Counted from the stretch's first letter, positions 44,975 to 53,993 are shown. The stretch is DNA of 64,000 bases from CAVQEG01 sp963711465 (GCA_963711465.1 CAVQEG010000001.1:992001-1056000), one strand, 5' to 3'. Notes: generated by a model not told the origin, from the sequence alone. A program made the numbers and translations.

Positions 44975-46177
44975 TCAGCCGGCAGCATCGTACAGGTGGG
45001 ACAGCAGCACTCGGTCGGCATCGGTGAACGGCACCTTGCGACGCGCCATCACGCGCTCGGCGAGTTCGAGCGCCCGCGCAAGCTGGAAGCGCGAGGAGCC
45101 GTCGGCGCCCCAGGCGAAGGCAGGAATTTCCTTCGGGGGAAATCCCGCACCGAATACATTGGCGCCCACGCCGATCACCGTACCGGTGTTGAGCATGGTG
45201 TTGATCGACGTCTTGACGTGGTCTCCAATGACCGACCCGAGAAACATACGGTTGGTCTCGACGGTTGCTCCGCGCAGGGTTACCCGGATCATCCCGTAGT
45301 TGTTCTTCAGATCGGATGTGTTCGTATCGGCTCCAAGATTGACCCACCGACCGAGATAGCTGTGACCGAGAAATCCGTCGTGCTGTTTGTTGGAGTAACC
45401 GAGCACGATCGAGCACTCGACCTCCCCTCCGATCTTGCACCACGGGCCGATCGACGTCTCACCGTAGATCTTCGCACCGATCTTCACGCGACTGTCGTCT
45501 CCGACGAACAGCGGCCCCTGCAGCACAGCACCAGGCATTACCTCCACCCCGCTGCCGATGACCACCGGACCGTGTGACGCATCGATGACGGCGCCGGGCG
45601 AGACTGTTGAACCGACACCGACTCCGATGCTGCCCCGCGAGATCAGGTGGGCGCCACTGGAGACGACGCCTCGCAACTCCATCGGACGCAGACCGTCGGC
45701 GACGTCGTGCTCGATGCGTTCGGCATTGTCGCCGATGAGATCCCACACGTGCCGGTACATCACATCCTCGTCGGTATCGACGCGAGCGACGTCCGGAAGA
45801 CTGGTGAAGTCGAGCTGATCGGCGGCCCAGTCGAGTCGCGAAACGTTCGCCGCGTGCAGGCGTGCTGCGACCACCTCCGCACCGTGACGCAGAACCCACT
45901 GTCTGCCCGTCGGAAACGAGTCGAATCGTGATCGCGAAAGCGGCAGTCGCGCGTTGATGAACAGCGTGTCGTCGGACGGCTGCGAAACGTCGACGCCGCC
46001 GGCCGCGCAGTGCCGGAGGATCGCCGAGCGACCATGCAGCACGATGCGGTCGTCACCCGTCACCGCGGTGGCACGTTCGCGCTGTGTGAACGTTCCTACC
46101 AGCAGGTCCGCCAGGTGACGCGTGTCACTCAGCGGATAGAACTGCGTGACCTGCTGGTCCTCGAAGAGACAGAGCAT
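44975..46177 (-). CDS. Alternative GlmU-type sugar nucleotidyltransferase/acetyltransferase
   Basis: A 400-residue protein with an N-terminal domain (MLCLFEDQQVTQFYPLSDTR, then LFINARLPLS) and a C-terminal left-handed beta-helix of hexapeptide repeats (about 170-345: IGVGVGSTVSPGAVIDASHG, VEVMPGAVLQGPLFVG, VKIGAKIYGETSIGPWCKIG). It matches the alternative Bacteroidota/Chlorobi GlmU group, thought to combine UDP-GlcNAc pyrophosphorylase-like and glucosamine-1-phosphate acetyltransferase-like functions. The helix region is well conserved, including FLGHSYLGRWVNLGADTNTS and KNNYG. The N-terminal nucleotidyltransferase motifs are short and unlike E. coli GlmU, so activity of that half needs caution. 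Good phylogenetic marker for the FCB lineage. Confidence 0.85.
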   Translation of the reverse strand: MLCLFEDQQVTQFYPLSDTRHLADLLVGTFTQRERATAVTGDDRIVLHGRSAILRHCAAGGVDVSQPSDDTLFINARLPLSRSRFDSFPTGRQWVLRHGAEVVAARLHAANVSRLDWAADQLDFTSLPDVARVDTDEDVMYRHVWDLIGDNAERIEHDVADGLRPMELRGVVSSGAHLISRGSIGVGVGSTVSPGAVIDASHGPVVIGSGVEVMPGAVLQGPLFVGDDSRVKIGAKIYGETSIGPWCKIGGEVECSIVLGYSNKQHDGFLGHSYLGRWVNLGADTNTSDLKNNYGMIRVTLRGATVETNRMFLGSVIGDHVKTSINTMLNTGTVIGVGANVFGAGFPPKEIPAFAWGADGSSRFQLARALELAERVMARRKVPFTDADRVLLSHLYDAAG

Positions 46178-46192
46178 TCAGTGGAAAGAATT

Positions 46193-46771
46193 TCAGTGAG
46201 ACGGGCGCTCGGTGCCGGACTCCGCCGGAGCGTCTGTCCGAACGTCGACCGCCGCGCGGTGCCGGCGCTCGACGCGTTCAGCATGTCGAACGAGACCGGC
46301 GGTATGCAGCATCAGCACGACAACTCCGGAGAGAAGCACACCGCGCATGATGTTCGAATACAACACGTGGCCTTCCTGGAACTGCTGGTGCAGTTCCGCC
46401 TTTTCGACGGGAACGGGATCGAACGATCCGATCGACGTCCGCAGGGTGTCCATTCGGGGGAACAGAATCCAGGACGTGTAGGCGACGGCGATGACCATGG
46501 CCACCGAAAGCCCGAGCACGATCCAGTTCATCCACTGCCCATACCGCCACGCGATATAGACTGCGCCAAGCGCGAGCACGACACAGGATCCGAGTGAGAA
46601 CAGACCGAGGCGGTGAAGTACGGCGGAGTTGACGGCGCCGGCGAGCGTTCTGGAGGGGAGCAGACCGGGTTCGAACAGCACGGCGGCGACGCCGGCGCCG
46701 AAGAACAGTGTGCCCCCGATGAGTACCGAGAGCGACAGGTACATCAGAATGCTTACGACATATTTGAGCAT
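46193..46771 (-). CDS. DUF4149-like membrane protein
   Basis: A 192-residue protein with four membrane helices (about 5-30, 52-75, 80-103, 140-162). Features include LIGGTLFFGAGVAAVLFEPGLL, PSRTLAGAVNSAVLHRLG and a periplasmic loop WILFPRMDTLRTSIGSF, which fit the DUF4149/heme-copper-assembly-like group. The C-terminal tail is hydrophilic. AGGAG lies 8 nt before the ATG. It is placed between isocitrate dehydrogenase and the alternative glmU gene. Biochemical function is unknown. Confidence 0.75.
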   Translation of the reverse strand: MLKYVVSILMYLSLSVLIGGTLFFGAGVAAVLFEPGLLPSRTLAGAVNSAVLHRLGLFSLGSCVVLALGAVYIAWRYGQWMNWIVLGLSVAMVIAVAYTSWILFPRMDTLRTSIGSFDPVPVEKAELHQQFQEGHVLYSNIMRGVLLSGVVVLMLHTAGLVRHAERVERRHRAAVDVRTDAPAESGTERPSH

Positions 46772-46810
46772 GCGTTTGCTCCTGCAGCGGCGCCGTTGGC
46801 GCCGAGCGTA

Positions 46811-47824
46811 TCAGTCGTTGAGTCGTGCGATGACGGCGTCGGCCATTTCATCGGTCCCGACGCCGTGGTCGCGGTTGAGATCTTTCGTCACCGAGGTACC
46901 CTCGCGAATGACAGTTGCGAGCGCTCGCTCGATCCGATCGGCTGGAGCATCCTGATCGATATGGCGGAGCATCATCGCGCCGGCAAGCAGCAGCGCCGAG
47001 GGATTGGCGATGTTCTTTCCGGCAATGTCGGGCGCCGAACCGTGGACGGCCTCGAAGATCGCGATGGCGTCGCCGATGTTTGCACCCGGCGCCAGTCCGA
47101 GCCCGCCGACGAGTCCCGAGGCGAGATCCGAGAGGATGTCTCCGAAGAGGTTGGTCGTGACGATCACGTCGAACTGATTGGGATCGATGACCATCTGCAT
47201 TGCCATGTTGTCGATGATCTTCTCCTCGGTGACGACCTGCGGATAGTCCTGCCCGATCCGCAGACCGATGTCCAGGAACATGCCCGAGGTGTACTTGAGG
47301 ATGTTGGCCTTGTGGACGATCGTGACCTTGCGACGCTTGTGTCGGGCCGCATATTCGAACGCCGCGCGAATGATGCGCTCCGAGCCGGTCCGTGTGACAA
47401 TAGCGACCGACTCGGCGCGCTCGCGCGTTTCGTCGGAGTAGTGCTCAACACCTGAGTAGAGTCCCTCGGTGTTCTCACGGAAGATCACCAGATCGATGTC
47501 CTCGTAGCGACTCGGCACGCCATCAAAGCTGCGGCAGGGACGAAGGTTGACGTAGAGGCCGAACTCACGGCGCAAGGCGACGTTCACGCTGCGGAATCCC
47601 GTGCCGACCGGCGTCGTGAGCGGTCCCTTGAGTGCGACGCGATGCGTGCGAATGAGCTCTATGGTGTCGTCCGGAAGCGGGTTCCCCTCTCGCTCGTATG
47701 CACCGAGTCCGGCATGTGCTTCGATCCAGTTGATCTCCCCACCCGCGGCATCGATGATGCGACGCACGGCGGCGGTGATCGAAGGACCGATACCGTCTCC
47801 CGGAATGAAAACAACAGATGTCAT
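46811..47824 (-). CDS. NAD-dependent isocitrate dehydrogenase
   Basis: A 337-residue enzyme of the isocitrate/isopropylmalate dehydrogenase family, converting isocitrate to 2-oxoglutarate and CO2. It begins MTSVVFIPGDGIGPSI. The substrate segment FRSVNVALRREFGLYVNLRP has the Ser, Asn and Arg residues that mark isocitrate rather than isopropylmalate specificity. DIDLVIFRENTEGLYSGVEH, the catalytic Tyr/Lys region and VTTNLFGDILSDLASGLVGG follow. GSAPDIAGKNIANPSALLLA forms the cofactor loop; its shape suggests NAD. The ATG at 47824 is preferred because an earlier TTG start lies inside the U-tract of the tRNA terminator. No ribosome site is obvious. Confidence 0.92.
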   Translation of the reverse strand: MTSVVFIPGDGIGPSITAAVRRIIDAAGGEINWIEAHAGLGAYEREGNPLPDDTIELIRTHRVALKGPLTTPVGTGFRSVNVALRREFGLYVNLRPCRSFDGVPSRYEDIDLVIFRENTEGLYSGVEHYSDETRERAESVAIVTRTGSERIIRAAFEYAARHKRRKVTIVHKANILKYTSGMFLDIGLRIGQDYPQVVTEEKIIDNMAMQMVIDPNQFDVIVTTNLFGDILSDLASGLVGGLGLAPGANIGDAIAIFEAVHGSAPDIAGKNIANPSALLLAGAMMLRHIDQDAPADRIERALATVIREGTSVTKDLNRDHGVGTDEMADAVIARLND

Positions 47825-47845
47825 CGATGGTGTGCCCTGTGCCAA

Positions 47846-47886
47846 TAAAAAAGTCCTGTCAGTCGGCTGATGCGATGACAGGACCT
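47846..47886 (-). terminator. Intrinsic terminator after tRNA-Gly
   Basis: On the minus strand AGGTCCTGTCA, a 14-nt loop and TGACAGGACTT form a near-perfect stem (47851-47861 pairing with 47876-47886). It is followed by a run of six T (47852-47847). It stands 70 bp downstream of tRNA-Gly and just before the isocitrate dehydrogenase start, so it ends the tRNA transcript. Confidence 0.85.
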
Positions 47887-47955
47887 AATTCGATCGGGAA
47901 AGCCGCCCCGGACGTGCCGCATGTTGACGGCATCGAGCCGTCGCTTTCCATTCGT

Positions 47956-48029
<74 letters not shown>

Positions 48030-48060
48030 AGCATATCCCGATTGGAAAAGAAACGAAGCA

Positions 48061-48091
48061 CGAATTTAGGGCACGGCCGATGCTGTTGCAA
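48061..48091 (-). promoter_or_regulatory. Putative promoter for tRNA-Gly (TTG-N20-TAAATTCG)
   Basis: On the minus strand TTG (48091-48089) is followed after 20 bp by TAAATTCG (48068-48061), close to the Bacteroidota consensus TTG-N19/21-TAnnTTTG. Transcription would start near 48055, about 25 nt before the tRNA 5' end. It overlaps the rightward promoter of the porV-like gene. Confidence 0.55.
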
Positions 48092-48115
48092 GTGTAGATT
48101 GCATCAAAGTATAAT
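48086..48115 (+). promoter_or_regulatory. Putative promoter of the porV-like operon (TTGCAA-N18-TATAAT)
   Basis: TTGCAA (48086-48091), 18 bp, then a perfect TATAAT (48110-48115), 41 nt before the ATG at 48157. It is a classical housekeeping-type promoter shape and lies back to back with the tRNA promoter. Confidence 0.5.
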
Positions 48116-48156
48116 CGGTTTTCGCCCTCACCGAGATCACGAACACACCCTGTCTG

Positions 48157-49203
48157 ATGTTCCTCCAAGGCTCGACGCACACACGGCTGTTGCTGACTGC
48201 TGTGGCCATCACGATCCTGCTGCCGGGTATCGCCAGCGCTCAGTTCGTCAATGCGAAGTACGCCGGCGAGTTCCTCTCACTCGGCGTCGGCGCCCGGTCG
48301 GCCGGCCTCGGTGGAGCCGGCACCGGATACAGCAATGATGTCACCGCTGCATACTTCAACCCCGCAGCGCTCAATCGTATCGACTACCCGCAGCTGGCCA
48401 TATTCCACGAGGCACGCTTCGCCGGTGAGATCAACTACGACTACGCCGGAGCCGCGCTTCCCTTCGGTCAGGATCAGACCTTCGCGCTCAGCGCCATCCG
48501 CATCGGAATCGACGGCATCAAGGATTCCCGCAATGCCCTGATCGACCGCAACGGCAACGGAGTGCTCGACGAGGACGATCGTATCGATCCCGACAAGATC
48601 GTCGAAGGAAGCGCCGCTGACTGGGCGGTGTACGCGTCGTACGCCAGACGTATGTCCCCGAAGTTCAGCCTCGGCGGAAGCCTCAAGTTCCTCCACCGAT
48701 CGGTCCTGGATGCCAGTGCCTGGGGTGTCGGCATCGACGTGGGCGCGGCCTATACCCCCGATGATCACCTTCGACTGGGAGCCACCGTTGCCGATGCCAC
48801 CAAGAGCCTGCTGTCGTGGAACACGGGGCACCAGGAGTTCATCGTTCCAACACTCCGCCTCGGAGCCGCCTACCGCTACGACATCACCGACGACCACAGC
48901 ATCATGCCGGTCGTCGACGGAATTTTTCGCTTTGAAGGACGAAGCGAGACGACCACGCTCGACCTCGGGATAGCCAGCTTCGATCCACAGGTGGGTCTCG
49001 AGTATTCCTTCAAGGATCGAGTGTATATTCGTGGTGGTTACTCCGAACTCGGCCAGTTCAGCGCCGGCGCCGGTATCAAGCTGCCCAAGCTCAACATCGA
49101 CTACGCCTTCATCGGTCGGAGTCCTGATCAGGACGCGGCGTTCGGTCCCTCGCACCGCATTTCACTGATGCTCACGCTCGAGGAACCGCGCTTCGCTCGA
49201 TGA
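48157..49203 (+). CDS. PorV/PorQ-family outer-membrane protein
   Basis: A 348-residue outer-membrane beta-barrel. The signal peptide is about 1-28 (AITILLPGIASAQ). The family signature FLSLGVGARSAGLGGAGTGYSNDVTAAYFNPAAL follows the mature N-terminus. Beta strands continue to a C-terminal strand ISLMLTLEEPRF. A calcium-binding-like acidic loop DRNGNGVLDEDD lies at about 128-139. PorV is the shuttle/attachment-complex protein of the type IX secretion system, and paralogues of the family occur widely in Bacteroidota/Chlorobi, so exact assignment to PorV is not certain. It is followed after 39 bp by a T9SS cargo gene, likely in one transcript. Confidence 0.88.
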   Translation: MFLQGSTHTRLLLTAVAITILLPGIASAQFVNAKYAGEFLSLGVGARSAGLGGAGTGYSNDVTAAYFNPAALNRIDYPQLAIFHEARFAGEINYDYAGAALPFGQDQTFALSAIRIGIDGIKDSRNALIDRNGNGVLDEDDRIDPDKIVEGSAADWAVYASYARRMSPKFSLGGSLKFLHRSVLDASAWGVGIDVGAAYTPDDHLRLGATVADATKSLLSWNTGHQEFIVPTLRLGAAYRYDITDDHSIMPVVDGIFRFEGRSETTTLDLGIASFDPQVGLEYSFKDRVYIRGGYSELGQFSAGAGIKLPKLNIDYAFIGRSPDQDAAFGPSHRISLMLTLEEPRFAR

Positions 49204-49242
49204 CGCCGAACGGCCTCCACCAATTCACCTAGTGCCAGCAGA

Positions 49243-51711
49243 ATGACAGCATTGATACGAGTCGTTCCATCCATTCCGATGCGGGCCGGGATTGCCACAC
49301 TGCTGATCGTCCTCTCGGCCAGCCTCACGCTCCATGCGCAGGTGCCGTCCGATGAGTCGTGGAAGTCACTCGACTTCGGGCTCCACTCCGGATTCGGCAC
49401 CGGCCTGGCTCAGCCGGTTACCGCCTCGTCGTTCTTCTTCTCGGACACCGCCAACGGGTACTACTACGCCGCCTTCGAAGGACAGACCGACGCGCTGCAC
49501 TACTTCCGGACCACCGACGGCGGCTCCTCGTGGAACGAACTCGATCAGTACGTTCCGGTTCCCAATCAGATGCTCTCCCCAGGCTTCGGCTACAGTCCGC
49601 TCGGATTCACGACGAGCGACGGCGGCGACAGCTGGCAGAAGCTCGAATTCAATTACCCGGATCCGCAGGTGAACTTCACCGTCGTTCAGGCGGCGGTCCT
49701 CGACACCAGCCACATGGCCGTCGGGTACCGGTCGCGCATCGCGGATCCGTCGTCCGGTGAGCTCGTTCCCACCGGCCCGCTCCGGCTCGCCTACACGACC
49801 AACGGCGGCGCCGACTGGGTGAGCGTCGACACGTTGCTGGTCGACACCATCGCAGGAACCACGGACATCAGACTGCGGCTCTATGATTCGACCGGATTCG
49901 GGCCGTTCCCGAAGCCGGACAACATGACCGACATCTTCTCGATCGGATGGTACCAGCTGGTGTCGATGCCCAACGCGACCACGCTCCGTGTGATCGCCTC
50001 TGCGTACGGTCGCGTCGATGGAACGCTGACGACCGTGTACTTCCAGGGTCTGCTGAACATCGCAACGGGCGTCGCCACCTGGCAGCGCCTGCCATTCGAA
50101 GAGGTCGTGCCGGGCGTCGTGCTCACCAGTGAAGGCATCCGATTCCCCTCGGCGCTCGCCATGATTGCCGTCCTTCGCGAGGGCGCTCCTTCGTCAGGTG
50201 TCTATACGATGTGGAAGTCGACGGATGGTGGCCAGACGTGGGATCACTTCCAGACGCCGGCCTGGCTCGACTACGCCTCGCTGACGTTCACCTCCGCAAC
50301 CCACGCCGTTTCGTCGAACGGAATCTCCGATGACGGCGGTATGACGTGGACGCAGTGGACGCATCCGTTCGAAGGCGGACGGTTCCAGGCCATCGATTCC
50401 TCTCATTTCGTCGTTGCCAACCGCTACTCGCTCTTCGCCCGAAGCACCGATGCCGGCACGACCTGGCTCCGCAATGAGTCCGGCGGGCTCCCCCGCTCCG
50501 TCGCAGCGTACAATGGCACCGTGCTCGTCGGTCGCAACTACGGCAGTCTTCTCGTCAGTGCCGATACCGGCGCCACCTGGACCGACGTCGGACTTGCCGG
50601 CAGTCTGCCCCGGAACCTGTCGACCGTGTGGGCCTTCGGTTTCCCCGATCCTATTGCCGGCTCCAACCGCGTCGTCGGTGTTGCCAGCTTCACACCTCGC
50701 ACCGATCCGCAGTACTACGCGGTGATCGCCTCCAGCGACGGCGGAATGACCTGGAGCGAAGGTCAGCGCCTGCCTGAACTCGACGGCGCCGGAACATCGA
50801 TCGGAATGAGTTTTTCCTATGTGGAGGAAACCAGCACCCGCGGCTACATCTCCAGCGTCAACGGACTGCTTGTCAGCAATGACACCGGCCGGACTTGGAC
50901 CTCAGCCAACGACATCGCCCTCAGAACGCTGGCCCCCGTGTCCGGACTTCACGCAATCGGCGCCACGTCCGCCGCACTGTTCAATACCACCGACGGCGGC
51001 GCCACGTGGAACGAATCGGAGTCGCTCAACACCGACGCGAATCGAACGGTCGGATTCGCCTGTCCCGACGGCAATGCCTGTCGCGTTCTGCTTCCCAACC
51101 GCAGTGATAACTACACGTCGTGGCGTCGCGGCGTCTCAAGCGACGACGGCGCGACCTGGACCTTCGATGACCATACCGACGCGCCTCGGCCTCTCGACGG
51201 CAACGGTCACTGGACGAGCCCCGAGAAGATCTACGCGATCGGGCGCTACGCCACCGTTCAGTTCAGCGGGGACACCGGAAGCAGCTTTACGCTCTACCAG
51301 GATTCGCTTGCCGAATTCGTCGGCTCCCGCGGTTGGATCGCCACCGGTGCCGATCGGTGGAACGTATACGTGATTGGCGCCGGATACGCTGCCGGTGCCT
51401 GGCAGCACACGAAGTCGATTCCCATGTTGGTCCGCCAGCGGCAGTCGGTGAACGTCGCCGCCCGTGTGGTGGGCAACCCCGTGCGCGACGATCTGCTGGA
51501 CGTCGAGCTGTCACTTCCACCCGGATCGCACGCGACGATCGCCGTCGTCGACGTTCTCGGCCGCAGCGTGGTCGAGCCGATAGTGCTCGACGCAACGGGT
51601 GGCCTCAGGCGCGAGCGCGTCTCGGTCCGCGATCTGCCTGCCGGTTCCTACTGGGTGACGCTGTCGCTCGCAAACGGCACCACGGCACTTCCGTTCACGA
51701 TCGTCCGGTAG
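49243..51711 (+). CDS. Secreted BNR/YCF48-like beta-propeller protein with T9SS C-terminal domain
   Basis: An 822-residue exported protein. The signal peptide is about 1-33 (LIVLSASLTLHAQ). Many sialidase/YCF48-type repeats follow, each with a TTDGGxSW-like turn (FRTTDGGSSWNEL, KSTDGGQTWDHF, NTTDGGATWNES). The end is a type A T9SS sorting domain (about 740-822: GNPVRDDLLDVELSLPPGSH, VVDVLGRSVVEPI, VRDLPAGSYWVTL) closing with TTALPFTIVR. Such proteins are exported through the outer membrane by T9SS, usually with removal of the domain and attachment to the surface. The propeller probably recognises a surface glycan or protein; a catalytic site is not evident. Confidence 0.9.
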   Translation: MTALIRVVPSIPMRAGIATLLIVLSASLTLHAQVPSDESWKSLDFGLHSGFGTGLAQPVTASSFFFSDTANGYYYAAFEGQTDALHYFRTTDGGSSWNELDQYVPVPNQMLSPGFGYSPLGFTTSDGGDSWQKLEFNYPDPQVNFTVVQAAVLDTSHMAVGYRSRIADPSSGELVPTGPLRLAYTTNGGADWVSVDTLLVDTIAGTTDIRLRLYDSTGFGPFPKPDNMTDIFSIGWYQLVSMPNATTLRVIASAYGRVDGTLTTVYFQGLLNIATGVATWQRLPFEEVVPGVVLTSEGIRFPSALAMIAVLREGAPSSGVYTMWKSTDGGQTWDHFQTPAWLDYASLTFTSATHAVSSNGISDDGGMTWTQWTHPFEGGRFQAIDSSHFVVANRYSLFARSTDAGTTWLRNESGGLPRSVAAYNGTVLVGRNYGSLLVSADTGATWTDVGLAGSLPRNLSTVWAFGFPDPIAGSNRVVGVASFTPRTDPQYYAVIASSDGGMTWSEGQRLPELDGAGTSIGMSFSYVEETSTRGYISSVNGLLVSNDTGRTWTSANDIALRTLAPVSGLHAIGATSAALFNTTDGGATWNESESLNTDANRTVGFACPDGNACRVLLPNRSDNYTSWRRGVSSDDGATWTFDDHTDAPRPLDGNGHWTSPEKIYAIGRYATVQFSGDTGSSFTLYQDSLAEFVGSRGWIATGADRWNVYVIGAGYAAGAWQHTKSIPMLVRQRQSVNVAARVVGNPVRDDLLDVELSLPPGSHATIAVVDVLGRSVVEPIVLDATGGLRRERVSVRDLPAGSYWVTLSLANGTTALPFTIVR

Positions 51712-51796
51712 GCGCGCTGTTCGGCTACGTGCCGCCATCGACGCTTCTGCAGTCGACCGTTCTGCCGTCGACAACCGGGAAGGCTCCATACGACGC

Positions 51797-51826
51797 GGGG
51801 CACGATCCACCTGAGGATCGTGCCCC
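51797..51826. terminator. Bidirectional intrinsic terminator
   Basis: GGGGCACGATCC, loop ACCTGA, GGATCGTGCCCC: a perfect 12-bp stem between the convergent T9SS cargo gene (ends 51711) and thiolase gene (ends 51878). GTTT follows on the plus strand; the minus side has no strong T-tract. Its location between convergent genes supports a shared terminator. Confidence 0.7.
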
Positions 51827-51877
51827 GTTTCGATTCTGCCGCAAGCAGCCCGTCGCGTGGCCTCGGTTGCAATTGCG

Positions 51878-53086
51878 CTAGCCCACCTTCTCGAACACCC
51901 CGCTGACGCCCTGCCCGACGCCGATGCACATCGTGGCAAGTCCGTAGCGCGCATCGGCCATCAGTTGCAGCTCTGCTGCAAGCGTTGCCACCAGCCGCAC
52001 ACCGGACATTCCGAGCGGGTGACCGAGGGCGATCGCCCCGCCGCGACGATTGACCCGATCGACGTCGAGCGAGAGCTCGCCGATCACCGCCAGCGACTGC
52101 GAGGCAAACGCTTCGTTGAGCTCGACGTAGTCGAGATCGCCGACTGTCAGCTGCGCTCGCTCGAGAGCACGGCGCGTGGCGGGAACCGGTCCGATTCCCA
52201 TACAGCGGGGGTCGACTCCGGCGACTGCGCCGGACACATATCGCAGCACCGGTTTGAGGTCGTATTCACGAACCGCGCGCTCACTCGCCATCAAGAGGGC
52301 GCCCGCGCCGTCGTTGAGACTCGAGGCGTTGCCTGCGGTCACCGATCCTCCCTTGCGGAAGGCCGGCCGAAGCTTCGCGAGCTTCTCGAGACTTGTGTCG
52401 GGCCGCGGTCCCTCATCGCGCGCGACGATCGTCGGATCTCCCTTTCGTTGCGGGATCTCAACCGGAATCACCGTTGACTCGTAAAAGCCGTTCTCCCACG
52501 CTTCGAGCGCCAGCCGGTGCGAACGGAGGGCGAATTCATCCTGCTTCTCCCGAGGAATGTTCCACTGCTCGGCGACGTTCTCGGCGGTCTCACCCATTGC
52601 CTCCAGGGGGAACATCGCCTCGAGCTTGGGATTGGGAAATCGCCATCCGAGCGCCGTGTCATACGCCGTCAGATTTCCAAATTGAGCGCCCCCGGAGACG
52701 TTCTTCGGCAGAACGTACGGAGCACGCGACATCACTTCGACGCCGCCGACGATCATCAGGTCGGCCTCACCGGAGCGAATTGCCCGTGCGCCGTAGATCA
52801 GCGCATCGAGCGCCGATCCGCACAGACGGTTGAGCGTCGTCGCCGGCACCTCCTGGGGAAGTCCCGCCAGCAGCACCGCCATGCGGGCGACGTTTCGATT
52901 GTCCTCCCCGGCCTGATTGGCGCATCCGATGATGACGTCATCGATCCGACCGGCGGGAACTCCGGTTCGATCCACGACGGAGCGAATCACAAGGGCCGCG
53001 AGATCATCGGCGCGGACGGGCGACAATGCGCCGCCGTAGCGGCCGATGGGCGTTCTCAGAGGTGCTACGATATAGGCGTCAGACAT
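51878..53086 (-). CDS. Acetyl-CoA acyltransferase (thiolase)
   Basis: A 402-residue thiolase, cleaving 3-oxoacyl-CoA with CoA or condensing two acyl-CoA units. The nucleophilic cysteine lies in TTLNRLCGSALDALIYGA (Cys about 88). The conserved AGNASSLNDGAGALLMA, NEAFASQSLAVIGEL, the histidine in GGAIALGHPLGMSGVRLVAT and the second cysteine in TMCIGVGQG are all present. The segment GCANQAGEDNRNVARMA matches the 3-oxoadipyl-CoA/acetyl-CoA acyltransferase group (PaaJ/PcaF-like). Substrate chain length cannot be told. It stands 15 bp downstream of a 3-hydroxyacyl-CoA dehydrogenase-like gene on the same strand. Confidence 0.93.
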   Translation of the reverse strand: MSDAYIVAPLRTPIGRYGGALSPVRADDLAALVIRSVVDRTGVPAGRIDDVIIGCANQAGEDNRNVARMAVLLAGLPQEVPATTLNRLCGSALDALIYGARAIRSGEADLMIVGGVEVMSRAPYVLPKNVSGGAQFGNLTAYDTALGWRFPNPKLEAMFPLEAMGETAENVAEQWNIPREKQDEFALRSHRLALEAWENGFYESTVIPVEIPQRKGDPTIVARDEGPRPDTSLEKLAKLRPAFRKGGSVTAGNASSLNDGAGALLMASERAVREYDLKPVLRYVSGAVAGVDPRCMGIGPVPATRRALERAQLTVGDLDYVELNEAFASQSLAVIGELSLDVDRVNRRGGAIALGHPLGMSGVRLVATLAAELQLMADARYGLATMCIGVGQGVSGVFEKVG

Positions 53087-53101
53087 CGGATCGATTGGGG
53101 A

Positions 53102-53845
53102 TTACGGTGTCGGGTAAAACGGACGCGACGCGCGGGCGTGCTGTCTCAGCAGCGTCGAGGCGCGGTAGCGTTCCTCGTGATATTCCTCAAACAGCGCATC
53201 GAGAATTGCCACGACCGTACCGGCACCGATGACGTCACTCCAGGCCAGCGGTCCCCTGGGATAATTCGTCCCCAGCCGCATGGCAGTGTCGATGTCTTCG
53301 GCCGAGGCGACCCCTTCGGCAAGCGCGAACGATGCTTCGTTGATGATCATGGAAAGCACGCGCGGCGAGACGAGCGCGACGCGATCCTCGACGACTTCGA
53401 TGCGCTTCTGGGTCAGACCCGAAAGCAGCGAAGACGCGGCCTCGATGGCCTCGGGATCATTCTGCAGGGCAGATGACACTTCGATCGTGTCGAGCACATC
53501 GACGATACCGGCGGCGAAGGCAAACCCGATGACGGGCAATTCGATTCCGAGCCAGGCGCGGGCCGCTGTGGCCGTGCCCGTCAGCACGTTGGTGAACAGC
53601 AGCGTGTGCTCCGAGCGCATGCGGGCGGCGACGTCGAGGCTCTGGAGCTTGCCGACGGGCAGTCCCCACGTGAGGTCGAATATGGCGTCGAGGTTATCCG
53701 CCGGCTCCGGGATTTCCACCAGCTCCTCTTCGTGTTCGACAGCCTCCAGCGGGATGATCATTCGATTGATCGAATGATCGCCTCGGATCGATCGACTGAA
53801 CGCCGTAATGCTGTCGGCGTTTCCAAGCAGCAGGATATTTGCCAT
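53102..53845 (-). CDS. 3-hydroxyacyl-CoA dehydrogenase-like protein with degenerate NAD site
   Basis: A 247-residue protein. The C-terminal half (about 130-240) is a 3-hydroxyacyl-CoA dehydrogenase C-terminal domain with VSPRVLSMIINEASFALAEG, ASAEDIDTAMRLGTNYPRGP and a helical end. The N-terminal half is shorter than usual: LLLGNADSITAF replaces the GxGxxG dinucleotide motif, and the catalytic His-Glu region is not clear. The pairing with thiolase 15 bp away suggests a fatty-acid or aromatic-acid beta-oxidation step, but NAD-dependent activity is doubtful from sequence. It may be a non-catalytic or altered-cofactor paralogue. Confidence 0.75.
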   Translation of the reverse strand: MANILLLGNADSITAFSRSIRGDHSINRMIIPLEAVEHEEELVEIPEPADNLDAIFDLTWGLPVGKLQSLDVAARMRSEHTLLFTNVLTGTATAARAWLGIELPVIGFAFAAGIVDVLDTIEVSSALQNDPEAIEAASSLLSGLTQKRIEVVEDRVALVSPRVLSMIINEASFALAEGVASAEDIDTAMRLGTNYPRGPLAWSDVIGAGTVVAILDALFEEYHEERYRASTLLRQHARASRPFYPTP

Positions 53846-53914
53846 CTCGAAGCGTGTGGTTCAATGGTGCGTCGCCATCGGGTCACCGAGGCAATTCGGC
53901 CGGGACAGAAAAGG

Positions 53915-53947
53915 AACTCCACATCCCGGCTGTCGGGATGCGGAGTT
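53915..53947 (-). terminator. Intrinsic terminator of the PUR-protein gene
   Basis: On the minus strand a long stem (AACTCC, one unpaired base, CATCCCG, 5-nt loop, complementary arm) is followed by CCTTTTCTG. It lies 46 bp downstream of the stop of the DUF3276 gene and upstream of the dehydrogenase-like gene, separating the two transcripts. Confidence 0.65.
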
Positions 53948-53993
53948 GAATTTCGGGAAGTGCCGTATTGGATCGTCAGTCGATCCCGGGGAC

